In this document: one piece after another, positions 52,571 to 61,109 of the stretch
Position numbering within the stretch: position 1 is the first letter of the stretch
How the letters are laid out: every line of letters begins with the position of its first letter
NCBI RefSeq assembly: GCF_014642635.1
Contig: NZ_BMIQ01000006.1
Location: 248,001 to 312,000 of the forward strand
Length of the DNA: 64,000 nucleotides
Reading direction: 5' to 3'
Source: Aureimonas endophytica
GTDB lineage: Bacteria; Pseudomonadota; Alphaproteobacteria; Rhizobiales; Rhizobiaceae
Translations under genes and position numbers: made by a program
The notes under the pieces: model-generated
Databases searched by the model: none
What the model was told of the DNA's origin: nothing
The model's input: the letters and a program-made list of their open reading frames with translations, nothing else

Positions 52571-53904
52571 CCGCCGACGATCGTGTTCACGCGATCGGCG
52601 ACGGCGTCGAGTTCCTTCTTCACCTCGCCCGACAGGAGCGCCTTGGAGAGGCCGGACTGGAGCGCCAGCGTCACCTTGGCGTAGTCCGGCGTCACCGGGC
52701 GCGGCGTCGCGCCGGAGAAGACCGGCTCCAGCCCCGCCATGAACGGGTTCTCGGAGGCGATCTTCTGGTCCTTGTAGAGGGCGGGGCGCGTCGGCCCGAG
52801 GCCGAAATTGATGGCGATGCGGCGCTGCGTCTCGGCCGAGGACAGCCAGGTCAGGAAGTCGATCGCCGCCTCGCGCTTCTTGGAATTGGCGTTGACGCCG
52901 AGCTGGTAGCCGCCGAGGCAGGCCGAGGACTTGCCGCCGGCGAAGGCCGGCAGCGGCGCGACGCCCACCTTGCCGGCGATCTGCGAGACCTTCGCGTCCT
53001 GCGAGATCGGATAGGCATAGGACCAGTTGCGCATGAACATCGACTGGCCGGCGGTGAAGGGCTGGCGCGAGGGCTCCTCGTCCCAGGACAGGACGTCCTT
53101 CGGCGAGATCTTCGTCTTGTTGATCGTGTCGTGGAGGAACTGGATCGCCGCGACGCCTTCGGGGCTGTTGATCGTGCAGGACTTGCCGTCGGGGCTGAGG
53201 ATCGCGCCCTTGTTCGAGCCGATCACCTCCACCGCGTCGCAGATCAGGACCTCGGCCTGCTTGCCCTGCCAGACATAGCCGAACTCGACCTCCTTCGCCT
53301 TCTGGGCGGCGCTCGCCATCTCGGTCAGCTCGTCCCAGGTCGTCGGCGCCTTGCCGCCATGCTTGTCGACCAGATCCTTGCGGTAATAGAGCATGCCCGT
53401 GTCGAGGAACCAGGGCAGCGCCGTCAGCTTGCCGCCATAGGTGCAGGCGGCGATCGTGCCGGGGAAATAGTCGCCGCGCTTGTCGGCCGGGAAATATTCG
53501 TCGAGCGGCAGCGCCCAGCCGGCGGCGGCGAAGCCGGCGATCCAGATCACGTCCTGGCTGAAGACGTCCGGCGTGCCGGTGCGGCGGGCGAGCTGCTGGA
53601 CGAGGCCCTGATAGACCTCGGTCGAGGAGCTGGGCGGCGGCAGGTTGATATAGGTGACCTTCACCCGGTCCTGCGCCTCGTTATAGGCCTTGGCGAGATC
53701 GCCGAAGGTCTCGCTGCCGAAGAAGGCGGCGCTGGCGAAGGAGATCTCCGCCCGCTCCTGCGCCCGCACCCGTCGCGTGCCGAGGCCGACGGCCGCCGCG
53801 GCGCCGAGCGCCGCCGAGCCGAGCAGGAATGCGCGGCGATCGGCCAGCGTCACATGGCCGACGATCCTCGGGTTCCGGCCGGACCCGTTCCTCATATCCG
53901 TCAT
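52567..53904 (-). CDS. Extracellular sugar-binding protein of ABC transporter, Tat signal
   Basis: A 445-residue family-1 binding protein. A twin-arginine signal (DRRAFLLGSAALGAAAAVGL) ends near RVRAQ. The mature protein has FGDLAKAYNEAQDRVKVTYI, LPWFLDTGMLYYRKDLVDK and LGGYQLGVNANSKKREAAID, typical of trehalose/maltose-type proteins. The start at 53904 has GGGGAGG six bases upstream; the ATG at 53910 has no spacing. First gene of the operon 53904 to 48844. A LacI-type palindrome lies 65 bases upstream. Confidence 0.93.
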   Translation of the reverse strand: MTDMRNGSGRNPRIVGHVTLADRRAFLLGSAALGAAAAVGLGTRRVRAQERAEISFASAAFFGSETFGDLAKAYNEAQDRVKVTYINLPPPSSSTEVYQGLVQQLARRTGTPDVFSQDVIWIAGFAAAGWALPLDEYFPADKRGDYFPGTIAACTYGGKLTALPWFLDTGMLYYRKDLVDKHGGKAPTTWDELTEMASAAQKAKEVEFGYVWQGKQAEVLICDAVEVIGSNKGAILSPDGKSCTINSPEGVAAIQFLHDTINKTKISPKDVLSWDEEPSRQPFTAGQSMFMRNWSYAYPISQDAKVSQIAGKVGVAPLPAFAGGKSSACLGGYQLGVNANSKKREAAIDFLTWLSSAETQRRIAINFGLGPTRPALYKDQKIASENPFMAGLEPVFSGATPRPVTPDYAKVTLALQSGLSKALLSGEVKKELDAVADRVNTIVGG

Positions 53905-53968
53905 GGTCATCCTCCCCAGGCCGGCAGCCTCCCCGCCGCCTTTTGCCTTCGCGCAGGTTTCCGAAAAT

Positions 53969-53984
53969 CTTGTCGCGCGTCAAG
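53969..53984. promoter_or_regulatory. Candidate LacI operator upstream of sugar ABC operon
   Basis: CTTGTCGCGCGTCAAG is an imperfect palindrome with central CGCGCG. It agrees with the perfect palindrome at 57472-57487 (CTTTACGCGCGTAAAG) in 13 of 16 positions. It lies between the divergent SBP operon and the Gfo/Idh/MocA gene. LacI-family operators have this central-CG symmetry. The LacI gene at 56329-57402 is the likely regulator. Confidence 0.6.
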
Positions 53985-54093
53985 CTTCAAAATGCTTTAG
54001 ATGGGCGGTCGGAGGCGGCGCGGAGCGAGGCGCCCTTCGGGCGGAGAGGCCGGCCGGCAGGGTCGGCCGCTGGGAATCCGGGTGGGGGAAAGA

Positions 54094-55245
54094 ATGGGCA
54101 GGATCGGCATCGGCGTCGTCGGCTGCGGCAATATCGCGATGACCTACATGCGCAACGCGGCGCTCTTCGGCGGCATCGAACTCAAGGGCTGCGCCGATCT
54201 TTCGGCCGAGATGGCGGCGACGCGGGCGCGCGAATACGGCATCCGCGCCATGAGCGTCGACGAGCTCTACGCGTCGCCGGAGATCGACCTCGTCCTCAAC
54301 CTGACGATCCCCGCCGCCCATTACGACGTGACCATGTCGGCGCTCTCGGCCGGCAAGCATGTCTTCACCGAGAAGCCGCTCGGCGTGACGGCGGCGGAAG
54401 GGCGCAAGATCGTCGCGGAGGCGAAGGCGCGCGGCTTGAGGCTCGGATCGGCGCCCGACACGTTTCTCGGCGCCGCCGGGCGCCGCGCCCGCCGCCTGAT
54501 GGACGAGGGTGCGATCGGCAAGCCGGTCGCCGGCACGGCCTTCATGCTGGGCCGGGGCATGGAGCACTGGCACCCGAACCCGCAATTCTACTACCAGCCG
54601 GGCGGCGGCCCGGTGCTCGACATGGGGCCCTACTATCTCACCATGCTCGTCAATCTGCTCGGGCCGGTGCGCCGCGTCATGGCGCTGGCGACGCGCGGCG
54701 AGGACGAGCGGCTGATCACGGCGGAAGGGCCGTTCCGGAACACGCGCTTCAAGGTGGGCACGCCGACCACCGTCCTGTCGCTCCTCGAATTCGCCTCCGG
54801 CGCGGCGGTGACCTTCGGCGCCTCCTGGGACGTCTTCCGCCATTCCAACCATCCGATCGAACTGCATGGCACGGAAGGCTCGCTGCGCCTGCCCGATCCC
54901 GACACGTTCGGCGGCACGGTCTCCTTGTCGGAGCGCGGCGCGGACTGGCGCGACTTCCCGAGCGAGGACGAACTCTACGGCGCGATCAACTGGCCCTATG
55001 CCGAGCCGAGCCGCGCCAATTACCGCATGCTCGGCGTCTGCGACCTCGTCCGCTCCATCGCGACGGGCGCGGCGCCCCGCGCCTCCGGCGATCTCGCGCT
55101 GCATGTCCTGGAAGTGATGGAGGCGGCGCTGCGCTCGGGCGAGACGGGCGAGGGTGTGGCGATCGCCGGCACGGCGGCGCAGCCCGCCCCGCTCGGCGAG
55201 GACGAGGCGCGCTCGCTCCTCGCCGAGGCGGAGCTCGCGGCATGA
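54094..55245 (+). CDS. Gfo/Idh/MocA family oxidoreductase
   Basis: A 383-residue dehydrogenase: Rossmann GIGVVGCGNIAMTYMRNA, catalytic EKPLGVTAAEG, then the C-terminal alpha/beta domain (GGPVLDMGPYYLTMLVNLLG; HPIELHGTEGSLRLPDPDTF). It acts with NAD(P) on a sugar or sugar acid. Divergent from the sugar ABC operon and followed by a hydrolase with which its stop overlaps. GGGGGAAAG lies just upstream of the ATG. It shares the EKPL motif with the dehydrogenase at 178-1203 but the sequence is clearly different. Confidence 0.92.
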   Translation: MGRIGIGVVGCGNIAMTYMRNAALFGGIELKGCADLSAEMAATRAREYGIRAMSVDELYASPEIDLVLNLTIPAAHYDVTMSALSAGKHVFTEKPLGVTAAEGRKIVAEAKARGLRLGSAPDTFLGAAGRRARRLMDEGAIGKPVAGTAFMLGRGMEHWHPNPQFYYQPGGGPVLDMGPYYLTMLVNLLGPVRRVMALATRGEDERLITAEGPFRNTRFKVGTPTTVLSLLEFASGAAVTFGASWDVFRHSNHPIELHGTEGSLRLPDPDTFGGTVSLSERGADWRDFPSEDELYGAINWPYAEPSRANYRMLGVCDLVRSIATGAAPRASGDLALHVLEVMEAALRSGETGEGVAIAGTAAQPAPLGEDEARSLLAEAELAA

Positions 55246-56207
55246 CGGCGGCGATCGATCCCGGCGCCGCGCGCGTCCTCCAGCTCGGCGCCGAGGCCGG
55301 CGGCAAAGCCTTCGAGGAGGGAACGCCGGACGAGGCGCGCCGCGCCTATCGCGCCTCCTATCTCGTCCTCCAGGGCGAGAAGGAGCCCGTCGCCGCCATC
55401 GAGGCGCGGGTGATCGACGGGCCGCGCGGCCCCATTCCGGCGCGGCTCTATCGCGGCACCGGCGCGCCGGAGCGCGACGCCCCTGCCCTTCTCTATGTCC
55501 ATGGCGGCGGCTGGGTGATCGGCGATCTCGATTCGCATGACGACATCTGCCGCTGGTTCGCCAATCTCGGGCAATGCGTCGTTCTCTGCCCGGACTACCG
55601 CCTCGCGCCGGAACATCCCTTTCCGACGGCTCTCGACGACTGTCTCGCGGCGCTGCGCTTCCTCGGGGCGGCGACGGAGGAGCTCGGGATCGACCCCGCC
55701 CGGATCGCGGTCGCCGGCGATAGCGCCGGCGGCAATCTCGCCACCGTCCTCGCCCTGCATCACGGCCGGGACGGGTTGCCGCGCCTCGCCGCGCAGCTTC
55801 TCATCTATCCGAACACCGACGCGCGTCAGGGCGCCGACAGCTATCGCCGCTACGGCGAGGGCTACGGTCTCACCGCCCGGACCATGGCCTGGTTCCGCGA
55901 CCACTATCTGACGACGCCGGAGGAGGCCGCCGACTGGCGCGTCTCGCCGCTCCTCGCCGACAATCTGGCGGAGGCGCCACCGGCCTTCGTGGCCCTGGCC
56001 GGTCTCGACATCCTGCATGACGAGGGCGACGCCTATGTCGAGCGGCTGCGGGCGGCCGGCGTCCCGCTCGCCGTCTCGCGCCTGCCGGACCAGATCCACG
56101 GCTTCGCTTCGGCCGGCCGCTTCATCCCGCAGGCCCGCGAACTGATCGTCGAGGCGGTGGCGGCCTGGCGCCGGTTCGAGGCTTACGAACAGCCGCCGAT
56201 CGAATGA
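55242..56207 (+). CDS. HSL-type alpha/beta hydrolase (esterase)
   Basis: A 321-residue hydrolase of the hormone-sensitive-lipase group. Oxyanion motif HGGGW at residue 87, nucleophile Ser161 in GDSAGG, acid Asp in GLDILHDEGD (about 256) and His286 in IHGF. It cleaves short-chain esters. ATGA overlap with the dehydrogenase gene indicates coupled translation, so it may deacylate the sugar or lactone that the dehydrogenase handles. No signal peptide, so cytoplasmic. Confidence 0.92.
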   Translation: MTAAIDPGAARVLQLGAEAGGKAFEEGTPDEARRAYRASYLVLQGEKEPVAAIEARVIDGPRGPIPARLYRGTGAPERDAPALLYVHGGGWVIGDLDSHDDICRWFANLGQCVVLCPDYRLAPEHPFPTALDDCLAALRFLGAATEELGIDPARIAVAGDSAGGNLATVLALHHGRDGLPRLAAQLLIYPNTDARQGADSYRRYGEGYGLTARTMAWFRDHYLTTPEEAADWRVSPLLADNLAEAPPAFVALAGLDILHDEGDAYVERLRAAGVPLAVSRLPDQIHGFASAGRFIPQARELIVEAVAAWRRFEAYEQPPIE

Positions 56208-56328
56208 GATCGGGCCGACCGCGAGCGAGGGAGAAGAAAGGCCAAAGCTGCGTCATTTCTCCTTGAGGGCAAGATCAGAATAGTCGCAGACGATGGCGCG
56301 CGGCATCGCAGCGGCAGCCGCTGCTTCC

Positions 56329-57402
56329 TCAAGCCGACTGCCGCATCACGAGCCGCGCTTCGAGGATCACGCGGCTTTCGGTCGGCGTTTCGCCGTTGAT
56401 CGCGGCGAAGAGGAGGCCGGTGCTTCGGCCGACCATGCCTTCGATGTCCTGCGCCATGGTGGTGAGCGCCGGGCAGGTGTAGCGGCTGAGGGGGTGGTCG
56501 TCGTGGCCGGCGATCCTCAGATCCGCCTTCCGGTCGCGGCCGATGCGCAGGCCCCGCGCGAAGGCGGCGGCCATGACGCCGAAGGCGATACGATCATTGG
56601 CGCAGAGAATGCTGCGCGGGAGCAGCCTGCCGGGCGCCAGGAGATCCTCCATCGCCTCGAAGCCGAAGCGCTCGAAATCCCAGGCCTTCCACCCTTCCGC
56701 CTGCGTGCCGAGGAAGCGCGGCTCGTGGCCGAGCTCCTCCATCGCGCGGGCATAGAGCGCGTGGCGCTCGCGCGAATTGTGGTTCACCGCCGGCATGTCG
56801 AAGAAGGCGGGCGGCTCGCCGGTGCGGCAGAGATAGTTGACGATGGTGGCGAGACTCTGCCGGTTGTCGTTGCCGACGAAGGGCGCCGGGAACTCCACCG
56901 CATTGTCGAAGAGGACGAGCGGGATCTCCTGCGCCAGCACCTCCATCATGTGGTCGCCGCGCGGCGTGCCGAGCGAGCCGGCGAGGACGCCGGCCACCTT
57001 CTGCGCCAGGAAGACCTCGAAGGCGCGCGCCTCCAGCTCCGCCGAGCCCTGCGAGGACATGACCAGCGGCCAGTAGCCCTCCGCCATGCAGCGCGTCTCG
57101 ATCTGGCTGACGATCTCGGCATAGAAGGGATCGGTGAGCGAGGGCACGAGCAGGCCGATCGTGCGCGTGCGCTTGCGGTTGAGATTGCGCGCGAAGGGGT
57201 TCGGCCGATAGTCGGAGAGGCGCAGCGCCGCCTCGATGCGCTCGCGGGTCGAGCGCCGCACGCTGTCGGGATCGTCGAAATATTTCGAAAGGGTCGGACG
57301 CGAGATGCCGCTCGCCCGCGCCAGATCGTCCATCGTGCGATGCCGCTGCCGCGCCACCGACACGGGCTCCGTTTCGGACTCTCCGTCAAAAGCCCGCGCC
57401 AT
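56329..57402 (-). CDS. LacI family transcriptional regulator
   Basis: A 357-residue repressor. The DNA-binding part MDDLARASGISRPTLSKYFD is preceded by a 20-residue leader, followed by the hinge RPNPFARNLNRKRT and the periplasmic-binding-protein-like effector domain (RTIGLLVPSLTDPFYAEIVS; DRIAFGVMAAAFARGLRIG). It lies between the sugar ABC/dehydrogenase region and the TRAP gene. The palindrome 70 bases before its start is a probable operator. A close relative of that site occurs before the sugar ABC operon. The ATG at 57402 is one choice; an ATG at 57444 would only lengthen the leader. Confidence 0.9.
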   Translation of the reverse strand: MARAFDGESETEPVSVARQRHRTMDDLARASGISRPTLSKYFDDPDSVRRSTRERIEAALRLSDYRPNPFARNLNRKRTRTIGLLVPSLTDPFYAEIVSQIETRCMAEGYWPLVMSSQGSAELEARAFEVFLAQKVAGVLAGSLGTPRGDHMMEVLAQEIPLVLFDNAVEFPAPFVGNDNRQSLATIVNYLCRTGEPPAFFDMPAVNHNSRERHALYARAMEELGHEPRFLGTQAEGWKAWDFERFGFEAMEDLLAPGRLLPRSILCANDRIAFGVMAAAFARGLRIGRDRKADLRIAGHDDHPLSRYTCPALTTMAQDIEGMVGRSTGLLFAAINGETPTESRVILEARLVMRQSA

Positions 57403-57471
57403 GACCGCTCTTCGCCTTCCGCTCCATGCCTTTCCTTCTGGCAAAGAACCGTGCGGATGAAAAGATTTCGG

Positions 57472-57487
57472 CTTTACGCGCGTAAAG
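57472..57487. promoter_or_regulatory. Perfect LacI-type operator palindrome
   Basis: CTTTACGCGCGTAAAG is a perfect 16-bp palindrome, flanked on both sides by GATTTCGG words. It lies between divergent lacI (start 57402) and the TRAP permease gene (start 57631). Its symmetry, central CG and place next to lacI make it a strong candidate operator for autoregulation and possibly for the TRAP gene. Confidence 0.75.
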
Positions 57488-57529
57488 GATTTCGGCGTTT
57501 CGCACCGGTTTCACCCGTGTTCCCTTGAC

Positions 57530-57575
57530 GCGGGGCGCCCCGGCGCGCAGAGCCGGCGCCGATCGGACGCCCCGC
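57530..57575 (+). promoter_or_regulatory. Structured GC-rich leader before TRAP permease gene
   Basis: GCGGGGCG and CGCCCCGC form a perfect 8-bp outer stem; inside it GGCGC and GCGCC form a second stem. Three T residues follow. It lies 55 bases upstream of the TRAP permease start, so it would be in the transcript if the promoter overlaps the operator. It could be an attenuator-like leader. It does not show the conserved core of a TPP riboswitch. Confidence 0.45.
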
Positions 57576-57630
57576 TTTCGGCAGGCGGCCGCCCCTTTCC
57601 CGTCTCGCGAAGGTTCGCCGAAGGATGACC

Positions 57631-59454
57631 ATGGCGGAGGAGCGTTTCGATCGTGCCACGGCGCCCTCGACGCGGCTGAGAAGCGCGCGCCGGATCCGCC
57701 ATGTCCTCGGCGCCGCCTGCGGCGCGGTCATCGCCCTTCTCCTTGTCGAAGTCCTCGTCTCCGTCGCCATGCGCTACCTGTTCGGCAGCGCCCTGTTCGG
57801 CGCGGACGAGGCGGCGCTCTGGCTGTTCCAGCTCCTCGTCGCGCTTGGCTGCCCGCTCGCCGTGGAGGGAGCGCTGGCGATGCGCTTCGACTTCGTCACG
57901 GAACGCCTGCCGCCCGCCGGCCGCCGCCTCGCGGCGCTGGTCGCGGACGCCTTCGTGCTCGCCGCCGCCGCGACGCTCCTTGGCGGCGGCGCGCTGGCGG
58001 CGCGGGCGATCGGCGGCCTGTCGCCCGCGCTCGGCCTGCCCGAATGGCTGCGGCCGGCACTGATGGCGGCGGGCGGCGCGACGACCCTTCTCCTTCTCGT
58101 CCTGGAACGCTCGGCCGCCGGCCGCTTGCCGCGCCTTCTCGCCTCGGCGCTCATGGTTGCGGGGATGGCCGGTCTCGCCTTCGGCCTCGGCCCGTCGGCC
58201 GGGCTCGCCCCGAGCCTCGCGGCGGGGCTGCTGGCGCTTCTCGGCCTTCTCGCCGGGGCGCCGCTGCCGCATCTCCTCCTCGCTTCGGCCGCCTTCGCCG
58301 ATGGTTTCGGCGGCGCCCTGCCGCCGCCGGCGCTCGTCGCCACCACCCTGTCCGGCGTCGCGAAGTTCCTGCTCCTCGCCGTGCCCTTCTTTCTCCTCGT
58401 CGGCAGCCTGCTCTCGGATTCCGGCGCCGCCGGTGCGCTGGTGCGCTTCGCGGCCGCGCTGGTCGGTCACCGTCGCGGCGGCCTCGCCCAGACGACGCTT
58501 CTGACGAGCGTCCTCTTCTCGGGCGCCTCCGGCTCCTCCATCGCCAATGCCGCCTTCGGCGCCCGCACCTTCGCGCCGCAGCTCGCCGCGCGCGGCTATG
58601 CCCCGGCGGAGGCCGCCGCCATCGTCGCCGCGACCTCGACGCTCGACAATGTCATTCCGCCCTCGATCGCCTTCCTGCTGCTCGCCGCCGCGACGGACCT
58701 GCCGATCGGCCGGCTGCTCGCCCTCGGCTTCGTCGCCGGCGGCGTGATGGCGGCGATGCTCGCCGTCGCCATCGCGCTGCGGGCGCGCGAGGGCGACCGC
58801 CAGCCGCGCGCCGATGCGGGGGAGCGCCGCGCCGCGTTTCTCGGCGCGCTGCCGGCCTTCGGTCTCGGCGCGATCGTCGTCGCCGGCATCCGCTTCGGCA
58901 TCGTCACGGTGACGGAAGCCGCGGCGCTCGCCGCCGGCTACACGCTGCTCCTCGCCCTTGGCGGGCGCATCGGCTGGCGGGCGCTCGGCGAGGCCTTCAC
59001 GGAGGCCGGCACGGGGGCGGCGGCGATCGGCCTCCTCATCGGCGCCTCGGCCCCCTTCGCCTTTCTTCTCGCGGTGGACGACGCGGCGGGGGCCGCGGGG
59101 GCGCTCGCCTCGAGCTTCGGCGACGGCGCCTGGCAGGTGCTCCTCGCCGCCAATCTGGTGCTGCTCGTCGCCGGCCTCGTTCTCGATATCGGCGTCGCGA
59201 TCCTGCTCCTCGGGCCGATCCTCGTGCCGGTCGTCGCGGCGGCGGGGATCGATCCGGTGCATTTCGGCGTGCTCCTGGTCGTCAATCTGATGACGCACGG
59301 GCTGATGCCGCCGATCGGCATCCTGATCTATGTTGTGGCGGCGGTGACGAAGCTGCCGCCCGCCGCCCTGTTCCGCGCCGTCCTGCCCTATCTCGGCGCG
59401 CTTCTCGTGGCGCTGCTCATCCTCTCGGTCGGCGCCCTGCTCGTCGCGGCCTGA
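57631..59454 (+). CDS. Fused TRAP transporter permease DctQM
   Basis: A 607-residue inner-membrane protein. Residues 1 to about 165 are a DctQ-like small subunit with four spans (IRHVLGAACGAVIALLLVEV; RYLFGSALFGADEAALWLFQ). The rest is a DctM-like large subunit with about 12 spans, including ALPPPALVATTLSGVAKFLL, LLTSVLFSGASGSSIANAAF and DNVIPPSIAFLLLAAATDLP. Fused forms are known. TRAP importers use a Na+ gradient and a periplasmic DctP protein, here on the opposite strand at 59455-60432. The ATG at 57631 has GAAGG seven bases upstream; one at 57625 is also possible. Confidence 0.9.
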   Translation: MAEERFDRATAPSTRLRSARRIRHVLGAACGAVIALLLVEVLVSVAMRYLFGSALFGADEAALWLFQLLVALGCPLAVEGALAMRFDFVTERLPPAGRRLAALVADAFVLAAAATLLGGGALAARAIGGLSPALGLPEWLRPALMAAGGATTLLLLVLERSAAGRLPRLLASALMVAGMAGLAFGLGPSAGLAPSLAAGLLALLGLLAGAPLPHLLLASAAFADGFGGALPPPALVATTLSGVAKFLLLAVPFFLLVGSLLSDSGAAGALVRFAAALVGHRRGGLAQTTLLTSVLFSGASGSSIANAAFGARTFAPQLAARGYAPAEAAAIVAATSTLDNVIPPSIAFLLLAAATDLPIGRLLALGFVAGGVMAAMLAVAIALRAREGDRQPRADAGERRAAFLGALPAFGLGAIVVAGIRFGIVTVTEAAALAAGYTLLLALGGRIGWRALGEAFTEAGTGAAAIGLLIGASAPFAFLLAVDDAAGAAGALASSFGDGAWQVLLAANLVLLVAGLVLDIGVAILLLGPILVPVVAAAGIDPVHFGVLLVVNLMTHGLMPPIGILIYVVAAVTKLPPAALFRAVLPYLGALLVALLILSVGALLVAA

Positions 59455-59463
59455 TCAGGCCGC
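59446..59463. other. Perfect palindrome spanning two convergent stop codons
   Basis: GCGGCCTGATCAGGCCGC is a perfect 18-bp palindrome in which the TGA of the plus-strand TRAP permease and the TGA of the minus-strand DctP gene stand back to back. Both proteins end Ala-Ala, which produces the symmetry. Without loop and T-run it is not a standard terminator but could slow both polymerases. Confidence 0.6.
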
Positions 59464-60432
59464 CGCGATCGCCTCGATCCGGTCCAGGCCGCCGACCGCG
59501 CCGGCGAAGGCCGGCCAGACGCTCCGCCCGATCCGCTGCCATTCGCCGAGATCCTCCGGCTGGACGAGACTGCCGCCGGCCTCCTGCGCCTTCCGCATCG
59601 CCGCCGCCGCGTCCGTTTCGACGAGATCGTCGAAATAGGTCGCGCCCTCCGTCACCGCCGCCGCCAGCGCGGCGCGCTTCTCGGCTTCGAGACCGTCCCA
59701 GAAGGGGGCCGAGAAGGCCGCGACGCCGGAGGCCCAGATATGGCGCGTCTCGGTCGTCACCGGCACCACCTCGTAGAGGCGGAAGCCGGCATAGGCCGAC
59801 TTGGTGAAGTCCATCATGTCGACGACGCCGTTCTGGAGGGCGTTGTAGGTCTCGGGGATGGGAATGGCGGTCGGATAGGCGCCGAAGGCCTGCCAGAGCG
59901 CCGCGTGGACCGGGCTCTGCAACACGCGGATGCGATGGCCGCGCACCGCTTCCGGCCGCAGCATCGGCGCCTTGGCGATGAGGTTGCGCGCCCCGTAATT
60001 GACGAAGGCGGGCACGGCGAAGCGCTCGGCCGCCAGCCGCGCCTTGATCACCGTGCCGAGATCGCCGGAGACGACCCGCTTCAGATGGGCGGGATCGCGG
60101 AACAGGAAGGGCAGGTCGAGGATCTGCGTGTCCGGGGCCCAGGCCGAGAGCGAGGCGACGGTGAGAAGGCTCGCCTGGATCGAGCCGAGCCGCAGGCCCT
60201 CCGCCACCTCGCGCTCGGCGCCGAGCGCGGCATTGGGCACGATGTTGAAGGCGAAGGCGCCGGGCAGCGCCGCCTCGACCTTTTCGGCGACATGGCGCCA
60301 GATCAGCGTTTCCGGCTTGTCGCGGCCGAGCAGCGAGGCGACGGTGAGCCGCGTCGCGGCGCGGGCCGGACGGGCGATCGCCGGCATGGCGAGAAGGCCG
60401 AGACCGGCGAGAACGGTGCGGCGCGTGGTCAT
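59455..60432 (-). CDS. TRAP transporter solute-binding protein DctP
   Basis: A 325-residue periplasmic binding protein. A signal with twin-Arg ([20 protein letters not shown]) precedes the mature sequence. DctP hallmarks follow: LPGAFAFNIVPNAALGAERE, then RGHRIRVLQSPVH with the Arg that contacts the carboxylate, and IPETYNALQNGVVDMMD. It would bind an anionic ligand for the DctQM permease. Its start codon overlaps the tenA stop by four bases, so it is translated as the last gene of the thiamine salvage operon. Substrate is therefore inferred to be a thiamine precursor, but an ordinary carboxylate cannot be excluded. Confidence 0.9.
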   Translation of the reverse strand: MTTRRTVLAGLGLLAMPAIARPARAATRLTVASLLGRDKPETLIWRHVAEKVEAALPGAFAFNIVPNAALGAEREVAEGLRLGSIQASLLTVASLSAWAPDTQILDLPFLFRDPAHLKRVVSGDLGTVIKARLAAERFAVPAFVNYGARNLIAKAPMLRPEAVRGHRIRVLQSPVHAALWQAFGAYPTAIPIPETYNALQNGVVDMMDFTKSAYAGFRLYEVVPVTTETRHIWASGVAAFSAPFWDGLEAEKRAALAAAVTEGATYFDDLVETDAAAAMRKAQEAGGSLVQPEDLGEWQRIGRSVWPAFAGAVGGLDRIEAIAAA

Positions 60433-61109
60433 GGTTCGTCCTTTGCTGCGGCGTCGAGCGCCATCTGCCAGAAGCCCGCCTCGAGATCGCAGGCCTTGGC
60501 GAAGAGCCGTTCCAGTTGGCGAAGGCGCGGGGGCGATAGCGCGCCCTCGGCGAGGCGGCCGAGCTCGGCCCGCGCTGCCTCCGCCACGGCCTGATAGGCC
60601 TCGCCGGCATAGTCCTCGACCCAGGCGCCCTGCGGATGGCCCGGCCGAGCCCGTACCTCCAACGCGATCCGCGCCGCGATCTCGGCATAGCCGAGGACGC
60701 AAGGGGCGAGCGCGACGCGCAGGTCGAGAAGATCGCCCGCCATGCCGGCATCGAGCACGAAGCGCGTATAGGCGACGGTCGCCGCATGTTCCGGCGCGCT
60801 TTCGAGATCGGCTGGCGTCAGGCCCCATTCGGCGGCGAGCCGCACATGGAGGCCAAGCTCGACATCGAGGATCGCGGCGAGCGCGCTCTTCGAGGCCCGC
60901 ATCTCGGCCAGCGTCCGCCCCTTGTAGACGGCGAGCGCCTGGGCCCGGGCGAACTGGATCAGGAACAGATAGTCCTGCGCCAGATAGAAGCGGAAGGCCG
61001 CGTTCGGCAGCCGCCCGGCCGCGAGGCGCCGGACGAAATCGTGCTCGACATAGGCCTGCCAGTGCGGGTGCGCCGCCTCCTTCAGCCGCGCGAAGAGATC
61101 GGCGCTCAT
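60429..61109 (-). CDS. tenA: Thiaminase II / aminopyrimidine aminohydrolase
   Basis: A 226-residue TenA-fold helical protein. Catalytic residues match: Asp46-Tyr47 (AQDYLFL), Cys137 (LAPCVLG) and Glu210 (ACDLEAGF), close to Bacillus Cys135 and Glu205. It hydrolyses 4-amino-5-aminomethyl-2-methylpyrimidine to the hydroxymethyl form used by ThiD. The ATG at 61109 overlaps the thiD stop by four bases; an extra MAG leader is unlikely. In the operon it links uptake by ThiY with phosphorylation by ThiD. Confidence 0.93.
   Translation of the reverse strand: MSADLFARLKEAAHPHWQAYVEHDFVRRLAAGRLPNAAFRFYLAQDYLFLIQFARAQALAVYKGRTLAEMRASKSALAAILDVELGLHVRLAAEWGLTPADLESAPEHAATVAYTRFVLDAGMAGDLLDLRVALAPCVLGYAEIAARIALEVRARPGHPQGAWVEDYAGEAYQAVAEAARAELGRLAEGALSPPRLRQLERLFAKACDLEAGFWQMALDAAAKDEP

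Noticed and set aside
57403-57630. TPP riboswitch before the TRAP permease gene
   Set aside because: The conserved CTGAGA and ACCTGATC-type cores are absent; only a generic GC hairpin is present. A TPP riboswitch, if any, should lie right of the window upstream of the thi operon.
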